Source of the DNA: Anaerocolumna jejuensis DSM 15929
Lineage (GTDB): Bacteria; Bacillota; Clostridia; Lachnospirales; Lachnospiraceae
NCBI RefSeq assembly: GCF_900142215.1
Contig: NZ_FRAC01000008.1
Location: 231,028-295,027, forward strand
Reading direction: 5' to 3'
DNA length: 64,000 nucleotides
Part shown: one piece after another, positions 34,972 to 42,188 of the stretch
Position numbering within the stretch: position 1 is the stretch's first letter
How the letters are laid out: each line of letters starts with the position of its first letter
Notes under the pieces: generated by a model
What the model saw: only the letters and a program-made list of their open reading frames with translations
Told to the model about the DNA's origin: nothing
Databases searched by the model: none
Program-made: the position numbers and the translations under genes

Positions 34972-35174
34972 CCACAAATTTTCTCAAATTCACCTTCTTT
35001 GAAAATGTTTCTTATATGCTTACCGATTATACTTCTATCACGTTAAAATAATTCTGCCATTTGATCTATGGAGAGCCAAACAGTATCATTATTAAAGGTA
35101 GCTTCTATTTTCGTCAACTCATCCCTGGTCTGATATACTACAATTTCAGAGTTCCTACCACACCTTATATTCAT
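34972..35174 (-). pseudogene. RhuM-family gene remnant with in-frame stop
   Basis: From ATG at 35174 the translation contains 'VVYQTRDELTKIEATFNNDT' and 'VWLSIDQMAELF', the N-terminus of RhuM-type proteins (often in phage and defence islands). A TAA (35043-35045) follows where the family has a Gln codon; the same frame then continues 'RDRSIIGKHIRNIFKEGEFEK' to about 34980 before homology ends. One C-to-T nonsense change and a 3' truncation therefore account for the state. Repeat E lies directly upstream, its TATAAT only 9 nt from the ATG. Confidence 0.75.
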
Positions 35175-35176
35175 GT

Positions 35177-35271
35177 TCTTTTATTATACATGTTTCAACT
35201 AAATACTTCCATTAGTATTTAAAGGAGGTTAGGTTTATAGAAAATATATCTATCTAACTTAATCTCCTGAT
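35177..35271 (-). repeat. Dispersed terminator/promoter-like element, copy E
   Basis: The fullest copy. On the minus strand GGAGATTAAGTTAGATA pairs with TATAAACCTAACCTCC, a short T-rich stretch follows, then TGGAAGTATTTAGTTGAAAC and TATAAT (35183-35188). It stands between the tsf terminator and the RhuM remnant. Confidence 0.7.
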
Positions 35272-35279
35272 ATTTAGAA

Positions 35280-35310
35280 AACCGTCGGAAACATTAAGTT
35301 TCCGACGGTT
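35280..35310 (-). terminator. Intrinsic terminator of the rpsB-tsf operon
   Basis: A perfect 13-bp stem AACCGTCGGAAAC/GTTTCCGACGGTT with a 5-nt loop, followed on the minus strand by TTCTAAAT, 78 nt after the tsf stop. Confidence 0.8.
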
Positions 35311-35388
35311 AGCATTATTTTAATTATAAAATTACGGTCTACTCTGCTTTGCAATCTTCTCACGAAGAAGTTGCTTGCTACTCTTTGT

Positions 35389-36315
35389 CTAGTTTCCCAT
35401 CTGCTTTGCAACTTCTTCGGCAAAGTTTTCGGATTTCTTTTCGATACCTTCACCGGTTTCGAAACGGACAAAGCTCTTAATTGCAATAGGAGCACCGATT
35501 TCTTTTGCTACTGTATCAAGATATTTCTGAACAGTTAAATCTCCGTCTTTTACATAAACCTGATCTACAAGGCAGATTTCCTTTAATTCCTTGTTTAAAC
35601 GGCCTTCGATCATCTTCTCTATGATATTCTCAGGTTTTCCGGTATTCTCGTTCATAGCCTGAGCCTTTAAGATTTCTCTTTCGTGAGAAATGTAGTCTTC
35701 CGGAATTTCTGTTCTCTGAACATATTTAGGAGAAATTGCTGCAATCTGCATAGCAATATTCTTAGCTGCGTCTTTTGCGATATCATTGCATACAGTTGTT
35801 TCAACTTCAACTAATACACCGATTCTTCCGCCGCCATGGATATAGGACTCAACAAAGCCATTTTCAGCAACAACTTTCTGGAATCTTCTGATATTCATGT
35901 TTTCGCCGATTACTGCTATCTGGCTGGATAATTCCTCTTTTACTGTCTTGGAAGCATCAAGTGCCCAATTTTCAGCTAAAAATGCCTCAATATCAGTATT
36001 TGCAGTTGACATAGCCTGGTTTACGACTGCTGTAACAAAGCTTCTGAAAGTTTCATTCTTAGCTACGAAATCTGTTTCACTGTTAACTTCTACGATGGCA
36101 GCTACTTTACCGTCTTCGCTTACTGCAGTTTCGCAGATACCTTCTGCTGCAATTCTTCCTGCTTTTTTCTCAGCAGCAGCAAGTCCTTTTTCTCTTAAGA
36201 ACTCAACTGCCTTGTCCATATCTCCATCGGTAGCCGCAAGTGCTTTCTTACAATCCATCATGCCGGCTCCGGTCATATCTCTTAAATCTTTAACCATTGC
36301 TGCTGTAATAGCCAT
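35389..36315 (-). CDS. tsf: Elongation factor Ts
   Basis: A 308-residue EF-Ts, the nucleotide exchange factor of EF-Tu. The N-terminal UBA-like domain 'VKDLRDMTGAGMMDCKKALAATDGDMDKAVEFLREKG' start and the signature 'VEVNSETDFVAKNETF' are intact. Normal length. It follows rpsB as in most bacteria, with a structured 127-nt spacer, and a GGAGG site precedes the ATG. Confidence 0.97.
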   Translation of the reverse strand: MAITAAMVKDLRDMTGAGMMDCKKALAATDGDMDKAVEFLREKGLAAAEKKAGRIAAEGICETAVSEDGKVAAIVEVNSETDFVAKNETFRSFVTAVVNQAMSTANTDIEAFLAENWALDASKTVKEELSSQIAVIGENMNIRRFQKVVAENGFVESYIHGGGRIGVLVEVETTVCNDIAKDAAKNIAMQIAAISPKYVQRTEIPEDYISHEREILKAQAMNENTGKPENIIEKMIEGRLNKELKEICLVDQVYVKDGDLTVQKYLDTVAKEIGAPIAIKSFVRFETGEGIEKKSENFAEEVAKQMGN

Positions 36316-36371
36316 GTTTGTATTCCTCCGTTTTTTGATTATATTAAGCTCCTATTGCATTTTTCAAACGA

Positions 36372-36416
36372 ACCCCAAGCATACCGCAAGTCTCCTTGCG
36401 GTACTGCTTAATGGGT
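36372..36416 (-). other. Stem-loop in the rpsB-tsf spacer
   Basis: TACCGCAAG/CTTGCGGTA (36382-36390 with 36395-36403), a 4-nt loop, and outer pairs AAGCA/TGCTT and CCC/GGG with small bulges. No T-run follows, so it is more likely an mRNA processing or stability hairpin than a terminator. A second small palindrome, AAAAATGCA-C-TGCATTTTT, lies at 36421-36439. Confidence 0.5.
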
Positions 36417-36442
36417 ATTAAAAAATGCACTGCATTTTTATA

Positions 36443-37210
36443 TTATGCTTCTACGAATGTTTCTGAGCTTTCTTCTGCTGCTTCTACTGTTTCGCTGGTA
36501 GCTTCTTCGGTATTGTCAGTCATCTGAACACCCTGGTTAGCTTCGATAACAGCGTCTGCCATCTTGGCAACAATTAATTTAACTGCTCTGATAGCATCAT
36601 CATTACCAGGAATTACATAATCAAGTTCTTCGGGATCACAGTTTGTATCTGCAATACCGATTAAAGGAATACCTAATGCGTGAGCTTCCTGTACGCAGAT
36701 TCTTTCCTTCTTGGGATCTACTATAAAAATAGCATCAGGAATATTCTTCATATTCTTAATTCCACCAAGGTTCTTCTCTAACTTCTCCCATTCTTTCTTT
36801 AACTCAATAACTTCTTTCTTGGGAAGAACTTCGAAAGTACCGTCCTGGGACATTGTTTCAATTTGTTTTAATCTTGCAATTCTGCTCTGGATGGTCTTAA
36901 AGTTTGTTAACATACCGCCTAACCATCTCTCGTTTACATAGAACATATCGCAGCGCTCTGCTTCGGACTTAACGGAATCCTGAGCCTGTTTCTTGGTTCC
37001 TACAAAAAGAATCTTTCCGCCCTCAGCAACGATATCCTTGATTGCATAATAAGCTTCATCTACTTTGCCAACAGATTTCTGCAGGTCAATGATGTAGATT
37101 CCGTTTCTTTCTGTGTAGATGTACTCAGCCATCTTAGGGTTCCATCTTCTTGTCTGGTGTCCGAAATGTACACCTGCTTCCAATAACTGCTTCATTGATA
37201 TAACACTCAT
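36443..37210 (-). CDS. rpsB: 30S ribosomal protein S2
   Basis: A 255-residue S2 protein: 'MKQLLEAGVHFGHQTRRWNPKM' start region, 'FVGTKKQAQ', 'YVNERWLGGMLTNFKTI' and 'GIADTNCDPEELDYVIPGNDDAIRA' are all diagnostic. The C-terminal ~30 residues are acidic and Thr/Glu-rich. A strong promoter and a structured 5' leader lie upstream; autoregulation by S2 would be expected. Confidence 0.97.
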   Translation of the reverse strand: MSVISMKQLLEAGVHFGHQTRRWNPKMAEYIYTERNGIYIIDLQKSVGKVDEAYYAIKDIVAEGGKILFVGTKKQAQDSVKSEAERCDMFYVNERWLGGMLTNFKTIQSRIARLKQIETMSQDGTFEVLPKKEVIELKKEWEKLEKNLGGIKNMKNIPDAIFIVDPKKERICVQEAHALGIPLIGIADTNCDPEELDYVIPGNDDAIRAVKLIVAKMADAVIEANQGVQMTDNTEEATSETVEAAEESSETFVEA

Positions 37211-37312
37211 AATTTACCTCCATTTGGTTGTTTTCTTCCGTATGTCTCATTTTTCTGACAGACCGTAAAGGCACCAGGCCAGAAATCAACATACGTGCAA
37301 TTTAGCATTAGA

Positions 37313-37341
37313 ATTATAACACATCTTTTTCAATATGACAA
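37313..37341 (-). promoter_or_regulatory. rpsB promoter
   Basis: TTGTCA (37336-37341), 17-bp spacer with TGTG directly before the -10, and TATAAT (37313-37318). About 95 nt of leader follow, containing a long-range pairing CGTATGT/ACATACG that flanks the leader core and may mediate feedback control. Confidence 0.8.
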
Positions 37342-37426
37342 GTATAATTTTTTATATTTGCCAGCAAATTCTTTATCTATCAGCAAATTATTATTATCTG
37401 CAATTCTTTGATTCTTCTGCTATCCG

Positions 37427-38413
37427 TTATTTCTTCTGCTCTCCTTCTTCCTGCCTGCCTGCATTTGTATTTTGGCCCGGACCGGAAAGCTGTCTCTTTT
37501 CTTTTTTATGATATACTTTCATAGTTATGAATATGGATAACCCTATTACAATTCCCCAGAATATGATATAGGGCAGATTAGCAATAAACCAGACAGCTGT
37601 TTCAACAAAGCCGTCCCTTATGTTAAAGAGGGAATTCGTAAGGCCTGTTTTCATTCTGCTTCCGGGACTCTTGTTTTCAACCGGTGAAATCCGGAGCACT
37701 TCATCCACGTTTAAGGTTATGGTGGCATACTCTACCAGATTATCATAGGTCCGAAGAGTTGATGTGTTTTGTTCCACCTGATATCTTACATCACTTAACC
37801 TTTCTTCCAGGGCAATAATATCCTCTATTTTATTAGCTTTCTCCAATAGGGCCAGCAGTCTTTCCTGCTCTATCTCCAAGGCCTTGACCTTGCTCTGGAC
37901 ATCAACATAATTCAGGGTGATATCTTCACTGCTTTCCTCCTCATGAATAAGGCTCATTTTGTTTCCCATGATTTTAATAAAGCTGTCTGCCTTGTCTGCC
38001 GGTATGCGCAGAACATACTGTGCACTTCTGGAACCCTTGTATTCCGTGCTGCTTCCGTTGATGGAGGAGCTTTCAACATAGCCGCCAGATTTTTGTATTT
38101 CCTCCGTAATAACCTTTAGACTTCCCTCAAATTCAACTGTTTCAAGAATTAAACTGATTTTTCTGATCCGCTTTCTGTTGGTATCGGAATTATTTGCAGC
38201 TTCTCCGGCACTGCTCTTTGGTTCTTCCGTAGCTGCTGTTGTCTCCGCTGAGGTGTCTGCAGTAAAGCCATTCCCACTGCCTGCCTGATTTGCCCCGCTT
38301 TGTCCTGTTCCCCTGTCATATTGAGCTTCTGTACTGTTTTTGCTGGCACTGCAGGCTGAGAGTAACAGCATCACTGCCATCACTAATGAATAATAAATCC
38401 TTCTCTTTTTCAT
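37427..38413 (-). CDS. DUF4349 lipoprotein
   Basis: A 328-residue surface lipoprotein. Signal peptide with lipobox 'LLLSACSAS', a disordered Ser/Thr/Ala/Gly linker to ~90, then the DUF4349 core ('RKISLILETVEFEGSLKVITEEIQKSGGYVES'-type start, 'VDVQSKVKALEIEQERLLALLEKA' coiled coil), and one C-terminal membrane segment ('LPYIIFWGIVIGLSIFITM') with a basic tail. Two membrane anchors are thus predicted. The frame opens at 38431, but GGAGG fits the ATG at 38413. Function unknown; probably envelope-related. Confidence 0.85.
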   Translation of the reverse strand: MKKRRIYYSLVMAVMLLLSACSASKNSTEAQYDRGTGQSGANQAGSGNGFTADTSAETTAATEEPKSSAGEAANNSDTNRKRIRKISLILETVEFEGSLKVITEEIQKSGGYVESSSINGSSTEYKGSRSAQYVLRIPADKADSFIKIMGNKMSLIHEEESSEDITLNYVDVQSKVKALEIEQERLLALLEKANKIEDIIALEERLSDVRYQVEQNTSTLRTYDNLVEYATITLNVDEVLRISPVENKSPGSRMKTGLTNSLFNIRDGFVETAVWFIANLPYIIFWGIVIGLSIFITMKVYHKKEKRQLSGPGQNTNAGRQEEGEQKK

Positions 38414-38550
38414 AATTACCTCCTTAAACAATCAAAACACCGGTTGCCTAAACTTAACTTTTCCCCATATTAATATTATAAAGGACCAATGGAACTTTGA
38501 CAACGAAAGAAAGGGGCATTAAGGAAAATGTAAGGAATTTTAGGAATTAC

Positions 38551-38597
38551 AAAAGGGAACCAGCAGTAAAAATTTCCTTTTCTGCTGACTCCCTTTT
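38551..38597 (-). terminator. Intrinsic terminator of the NUDIX gene
   Basis: AAAAGGGA..CAGCAG (38551-38566) pairs with CTGCTG..TCCCTTTT (38582-38597) around a 15-nt loop with a small internal mismatch. On the minus strand it ends in CCCTTTT, 62 nt after the NUDIX stop. Confidence 0.7.
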
Positions 38598-38658
38598 ATA
38601 ATTTCGTTCCGTATTGATACCGCTTTTTCACCTTTGAAAATGCCGGTCTGTAAACCTG

Positions 38659-39111
38659 TCAGAAGTATTTTTTGTTACCCCACAAATTACTCTTCTTCAA
38701 ATCCAGGTATTCATTGTAAGCGCGCTCCAATATCTGCTTCTCATTAGAGAACTTCAGCATATGGTACGCCTCATGAAATTTATAATATCCGGAATCCATA
38801 AAATATTCTTCTCTTTGCGGTTTGCTGTAATAGCTATCAGACATCATTAAATACCAATGAACATCCTTTATTACTGTATTCTGTGGTGTACTGAATGTAT
38901 ACTGGCTTTTTCCAATATATTTAATTATAGAAGCATCCGTCCCTGTTTCTTCCTTCACTTCACGTATGGCTGTCTCCTTAAATTCTTCGCCTTCCTCCAC
39001 AGTTCCTTTCGGCAGAACCCAACCTTCGTATTTGTTTTTATAGTTCTTATACAGTAGTAAAATCTTCCCTCTGAAAATAACTACACCGCCACAGCTCGTT
39101 GCTTCAATCAT
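38659..39111 (-). CDS. NUDIX hydrolase
   Basis: A 150-residue NUDIX enzyme. The box GX5EX7REUXEEXGU is complete: 'GTVEEGEEFKETAIREVKEE' continuing 'TGT'. 'GWVLPKG' precedes it as in Ap4A-type members. The substrate (nucleoside diphosphate linked to X) is unknown. The frame opens at 39165, but AGGAGG is spaced for the ATG at 39111. Single-gene unit with its own terminator. Confidence 0.88.
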   Translation of the reverse strand: MIEATSCGGVVIFRGKILLLYKNYKNKYEGWVLPKGTVEEGEEFKETAIREVKEETGTDASIIKYIGKSQYTFSTPQNTVIKDVHWYLMMSDSYYSKPQREEYFMDSGYYKFHEAYHMLKFSNEKQILERAYNEYLDLKKSNLWGNKKYF

Positions 39112-39277
39112 CGCAATTCCTCCTGTATTATGGTGTGTCAAATAACTGTTTTCAGTATACATCATTTTACATAATTGTTCAACTGATATTTATGCAATAC
39201 TAACAAATCTCTGTACAAAAAAGGCAAAATGATGATAATATGCTGTCCAAACGACAGGATTCTATCAATTTTTTATC

Positions 39278-40837
39278 TTATTTGTAGCTAAAATAGGTCT
39301 TAAAAATTTTATCTGCTATGGGAACTGCGTAATCACTTCCTGTTCCGACGCTTTCTACTATAATACTTACTGCTATTTCCGGATTCTCGGCAGGTGCAAA
39401 GCCTATAAACCAGGCATGGGCCGGCTTGCCCTCCATAAATTCCGCTGATCCGGTCTTTCCTGCTACCGTATAGTGGCTATTTTTAAGAGAACCGGCTGTT
39501 CCGTTCTCCACCGTTTCTGTCATAAAGGAGGTCAGTATTTCTGCTTCCTTTGGAGTCATAACGGTTTTATACATTTCCGGCAGGTATTTTTTAACCGTTT
39601 CCCCGCTCTGGCTTTCTAAACGGTCCACCACATAGGGCTTCATCATGATGCCGCCATTTGCGACGGAGGATATTATCATGGCATTATGAAGGGGGGAAAT
39701 CTGCGTCTGCCCCTGCCCGATTACCGTCTGGGGAATCTGGTCCACGGGAGACTTTCCGTTTAATACAAAGCTGCTCTTATTATACAACATATCAACAGGA
39801 ATACTCTGGTTAAATAAAAAAGTATCACATAACTTTCGAAATGCAGACATATTTAAGGTAATTCCGATATTTGCAAAGGAAGAATTACAGGATTTAGCTA
39901 AAGATTCCTTTAAATCCACCTTTCCATGTGCCTTGTTATTATAGCAGTTGATTGTGACACTGTTAAAAATGCCCTTTCCTGTACAGTCGTATTTATATTT
40001 CTTATAATCCGGGTTCTCTCTGATATATTCCAGAGCTGTAAGGATCTTAAAGGTGGAGCCCGGAGGATACAGTCCCTGGGCGGCACGGTTTAACAGGGGA
40101 GAATCCTTCTCTTCCTTTCCGGTATCCTCTTTGGTAAGCTCCTCCCATACCTTATCTATCTGGTTCGGGTCATAATCAGGCTTTGACACCATGGCAAGTA
40201 TCCTGCCGGTGGAGGGCTCCATTACAACTACAGCCCCCTTATGGCTTCCCAAGGCATCATAGGCTGCTTTTTGCAGTCTGGTATCCAGGGTGGTCAAAAC
40301 ACTGTCCCCAATGTTTTTTCCTCCTGAGAGCTCTTTTACAATCTTACTGACCGTATTGGTATGGGAGGTTAAGAGGTGGAAGTTCTCGGAGGATTCAATG
40401 CCGGTTCTGCCCTTTGAAAACCTTCCCACCACATGGGCATATATATTTTCATAGGGGTAGTTCCTTGTTTCATTCCCCTTGGAATCCACAAGGGTATGGG
40501 CAAGGACCTTTCCATCAGCTGAGAGGATATCACCCCTGATTATTTGTTCTGCCAGTAAATCCTGCCGTTTATTATAGGGATTGTTAATTACCTCCTCACT
40601 GTCCCTTAGCATAAAATTCACAAAATAACCGATTACCAGCAGGAAAAGTCCTGCAAATACATAAGCAATCAGTATGATTTCCTTATTGCGGGTCTGTTTC
40701 TTTTCTTTTGTTATTTTATCCTTTTCTTTTGCTACTTTATTCTTTTCTTCTGCTGCTTTTTTCTTTTTCTGATCAGGCTTGGCTCTCAGTAAGGATTTCT
40801 TCTTTTTCTTTTTGTTTTCTTCTCTTTCCATCTTCAT
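39278..40837 (-). CDS. Penicillin-binding protein, transpeptidase (PBP2/FtsI-like)
   Basis: A 519-residue class B PBP. A highly Lys-rich cytoplasmic tail (~50 residues) precedes one membrane anchor ('IILIAYVFAGLFLLVIGYFV'), then a short dimerisation domain ('RGDILSADGKVLAHT') and the transpeptidase with SxxK in 'PPGSTFKILTA', SxN in 'SCNSSFANIG' and 'AGKTGSAEF'. Shorter than typical FtsI, as in the PbpA-like group. It overlaps the FtsW/RodA gene by 65 nt, implying translational coupling of glycosyltransferase and transpeptidase. Confidence 0.9.
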   Translation of the reverse strand: MKMEREENKKKKKKSLLRAKPDQKKKKAAEEKNKVAKEKDKITKEKKQTRNKEIILIAYVFAGLFLLVIGYFVNFMLRDSEEVINNPYNKRQDLLAEQIIRGDILSADGKVLAHTLVDSKGNETRNYPYENIYAHVVGRFSKGRTGIESSENFHLLTSHTNTVSKIVKELSGGKNIGDSVLTTLDTRLQKAAYDALGSHKGAVVVMEPSTGRILAMVSKPDYDPNQIDKVWEELTKEDTGKEEKDSPLLNRAAQGLYPPGSTFKILTALEYIRENPDYKKYKYDCTGKGIFNSVTINCYNNKAHGKVDLKESLAKSCNSSFANIGITLNMSAFRKLCDTFLFNQSIPVDMLYNKSSFVLNGKSPVDQIPQTVIGQGQTQISPLHNAMIISSVANGGIMMKPYVVDRLESQSGETVKKYLPEMYKTVMTPKEAEILTSFMTETVENGTAGSLKNSHYTVAGKTGSAEFMEGKPAHAWFIGFAPAENPEIAVSIIVESVGTGSDYAVPIADKIFKTYFSYK

Positions 40838-42149
40838 TCCTATCCTGACTCAGAACATAAAGTCCCTGAATCACACTAAACATAATCACGCTGCTTAATA
40901 CCGAGCTTCCTCCGCTGCTGACAAAGGGAAGCGTAACACCGGTTGAAGGAATCAGCTTAATTGCACCGCCAAGGGAGAGGAACACCTGAAAGGCATACAT
41001 AACTCCAAAACCAAGGGCTATCAGCTTGTAAAATTCCTTTTCAAACCGCATGGCAATATTAATTGTAAGGATAAAATAATTCAGACAAATCAGAACCAGA
41101 CAGACTGCAAAAAAGCCTCCCATCTCCTCCGCAATGGCTGAGAAAATAAAATCACTGTCAGCAACCGGAATGCTTGTAGGGAGTCCCTTGGTAAGTCCCA
41201 TTCCAAACCATCCTCCAGTCCCTATGGCAAAAAGTGACTGAGTCACCTGATAGCCCTCCTTATCAATTAAAGCCCATGGATTCTTCCACGCTTTTACTCT
41301 GACTCTGACATGGCCAAATAACCGGTATGCCAGGACAGATGCCATACCTATGGCAGCGACACCGGCAGCAAGGTAGAGGCCCTGGGAAGTTGCCGTATAA
41401 AGCATCATTAAATAAGTTAAAAAGAAAATGAAGGCTCCTCCCAAATCCTTTTCCGCCACCAGTATGACCACATGAACTGCCGCAAAGGCTGTTACTATTA
41501 CAATGTATTTAAAATCCTTCCTTCTGGATAGAAGGGAGGCAAAACAGAATACAAACAATATCTTAACAAATTCCGACGGCTGAAAGGTAACTCCCTTAAT
41601 ATTAATCCAGTTGGTGGCGCCGTAATTTTCAACGCCCCAGAAGAGTACCACTAATAACAGCAGAATTCCAAGTATTCCGTATATCCAGCCCAAATGCCTC
41701 AAATATTCCAGCTTCTCTATGATAATCGGCACCACAAGACATAAAAGCAGGGCTGCCGATGCAATAATCAGCTGTTTAAAGGCCTTATCATAATAGGTTT
41801 TAGCAGAGAGCCTGGCTATCATAATGTATCCGGTTACTAAAAGAAATACCATATTGTATAAAAACGGCTTGGAAAGATTGACATACACCCACTGGTAGAA
41901 GCCCAAAATCATAAACAGCGAAATAATTTCCAGTACATAGAGTATTATCAGCCAATTGCTCTGCAGATTGATATATAAAATGGCATAGCTGATAAAATGA
42001 AAAACGAAAATCAAAAATATCATATTCGTATATATTCTGCCCTGTCTTTGTTTATCTGAAATGCCAAGTACCCGGTAAGATAAGTAAGTATAAATGGCTA
42101 CCAGTATAATGATGATGTATTTTGACATTTCCGATAACAGATTAACCAT
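40773..42149 (-). CDS. FtsW/RodA/SpoVE-family peptidoglycan glycosyltransferase
   Basis: A 458-residue polytopic SEDS protein with about twelve membrane segments. 'VTFQPSEFVKILFVF', 'VAEKDLGGAFIFFLTYL', 'SDFIFSAIAEEMGG' and 'IKLIPSTGVTLPFVSSGGSS' are family signatures; the Asp in 'EKDLGG' is the catalytic residue of RodA-type enzymes. An N-terminal extension of ~100 hydrophobic residues resembles PbpA-linked FtsW proteins. The Lys-rich C-terminus overlaps the PBP gene. Confidence 0.92.
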   Translation of the reverse strand: MVNLLSEMSKYIIIILVAIYTYLSYRVLGISDKQRQGRIYTNMIFLIFVFHFISYAILYINLQSNWLIILYVLEIISLFMILGFYQWVYVNLSKPFLYNMVFLLVTGYIMIARLSAKTYYDKAFKQLIIASAALLLCLVVPIIIEKLEYLRHLGWIYGILGILLLLVVLFWGVENYGATNWINIKGVTFQPSEFVKILFVFCFASLLSRRKDFKYIVIVTAFAAVHVVILVAEKDLGGAFIFFLTYLMMLYTATSQGLYLAAGVAAIGMASVLAYRLFGHVRVRVKAWKNPWALIDKEGYQVTQSLFAIGTGGWFGMGLTKGLPTSIPVADSDFIFSAIAEEMGGFFAVCLVLICLNYFILTINIAMRFEKEFYKLIALGFGVMYAFQVFLSLGGAIKLIPSTGVTLPFVSSGGSSVLSSVIMFSVIQGLYVLSQDRNEDGKRRKQKEKEEILTESQA

Positions 42150-42188
42150 CCTGTGTCACCTTCCTTCTGCCTGCATGCAAATTTAAAC

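Noticed and set aside
7585..35271. Repeats A-E as integron attC sites
   Set aside because: attC sites begin with RYYYAAC and end with GTTRRRY; here the dyad order is GGTTAAG...CTTAACC, there is no integrase in view, and the elements lie 5' of genes with promoter-like ends.
33855..35310. Similar terminator stems at 33855 and 35280 as a mobile repeat
   Set aside because: Similarity is limited to the GC-rich stem (about 20 nt), which simple terminator constraints can explain.
35274..35495. Open frame overlapping the tsf end and its terminator
   Set aside because: It is out of frame with tsf, runs through the terminator stem, and has no recognisable protein features.
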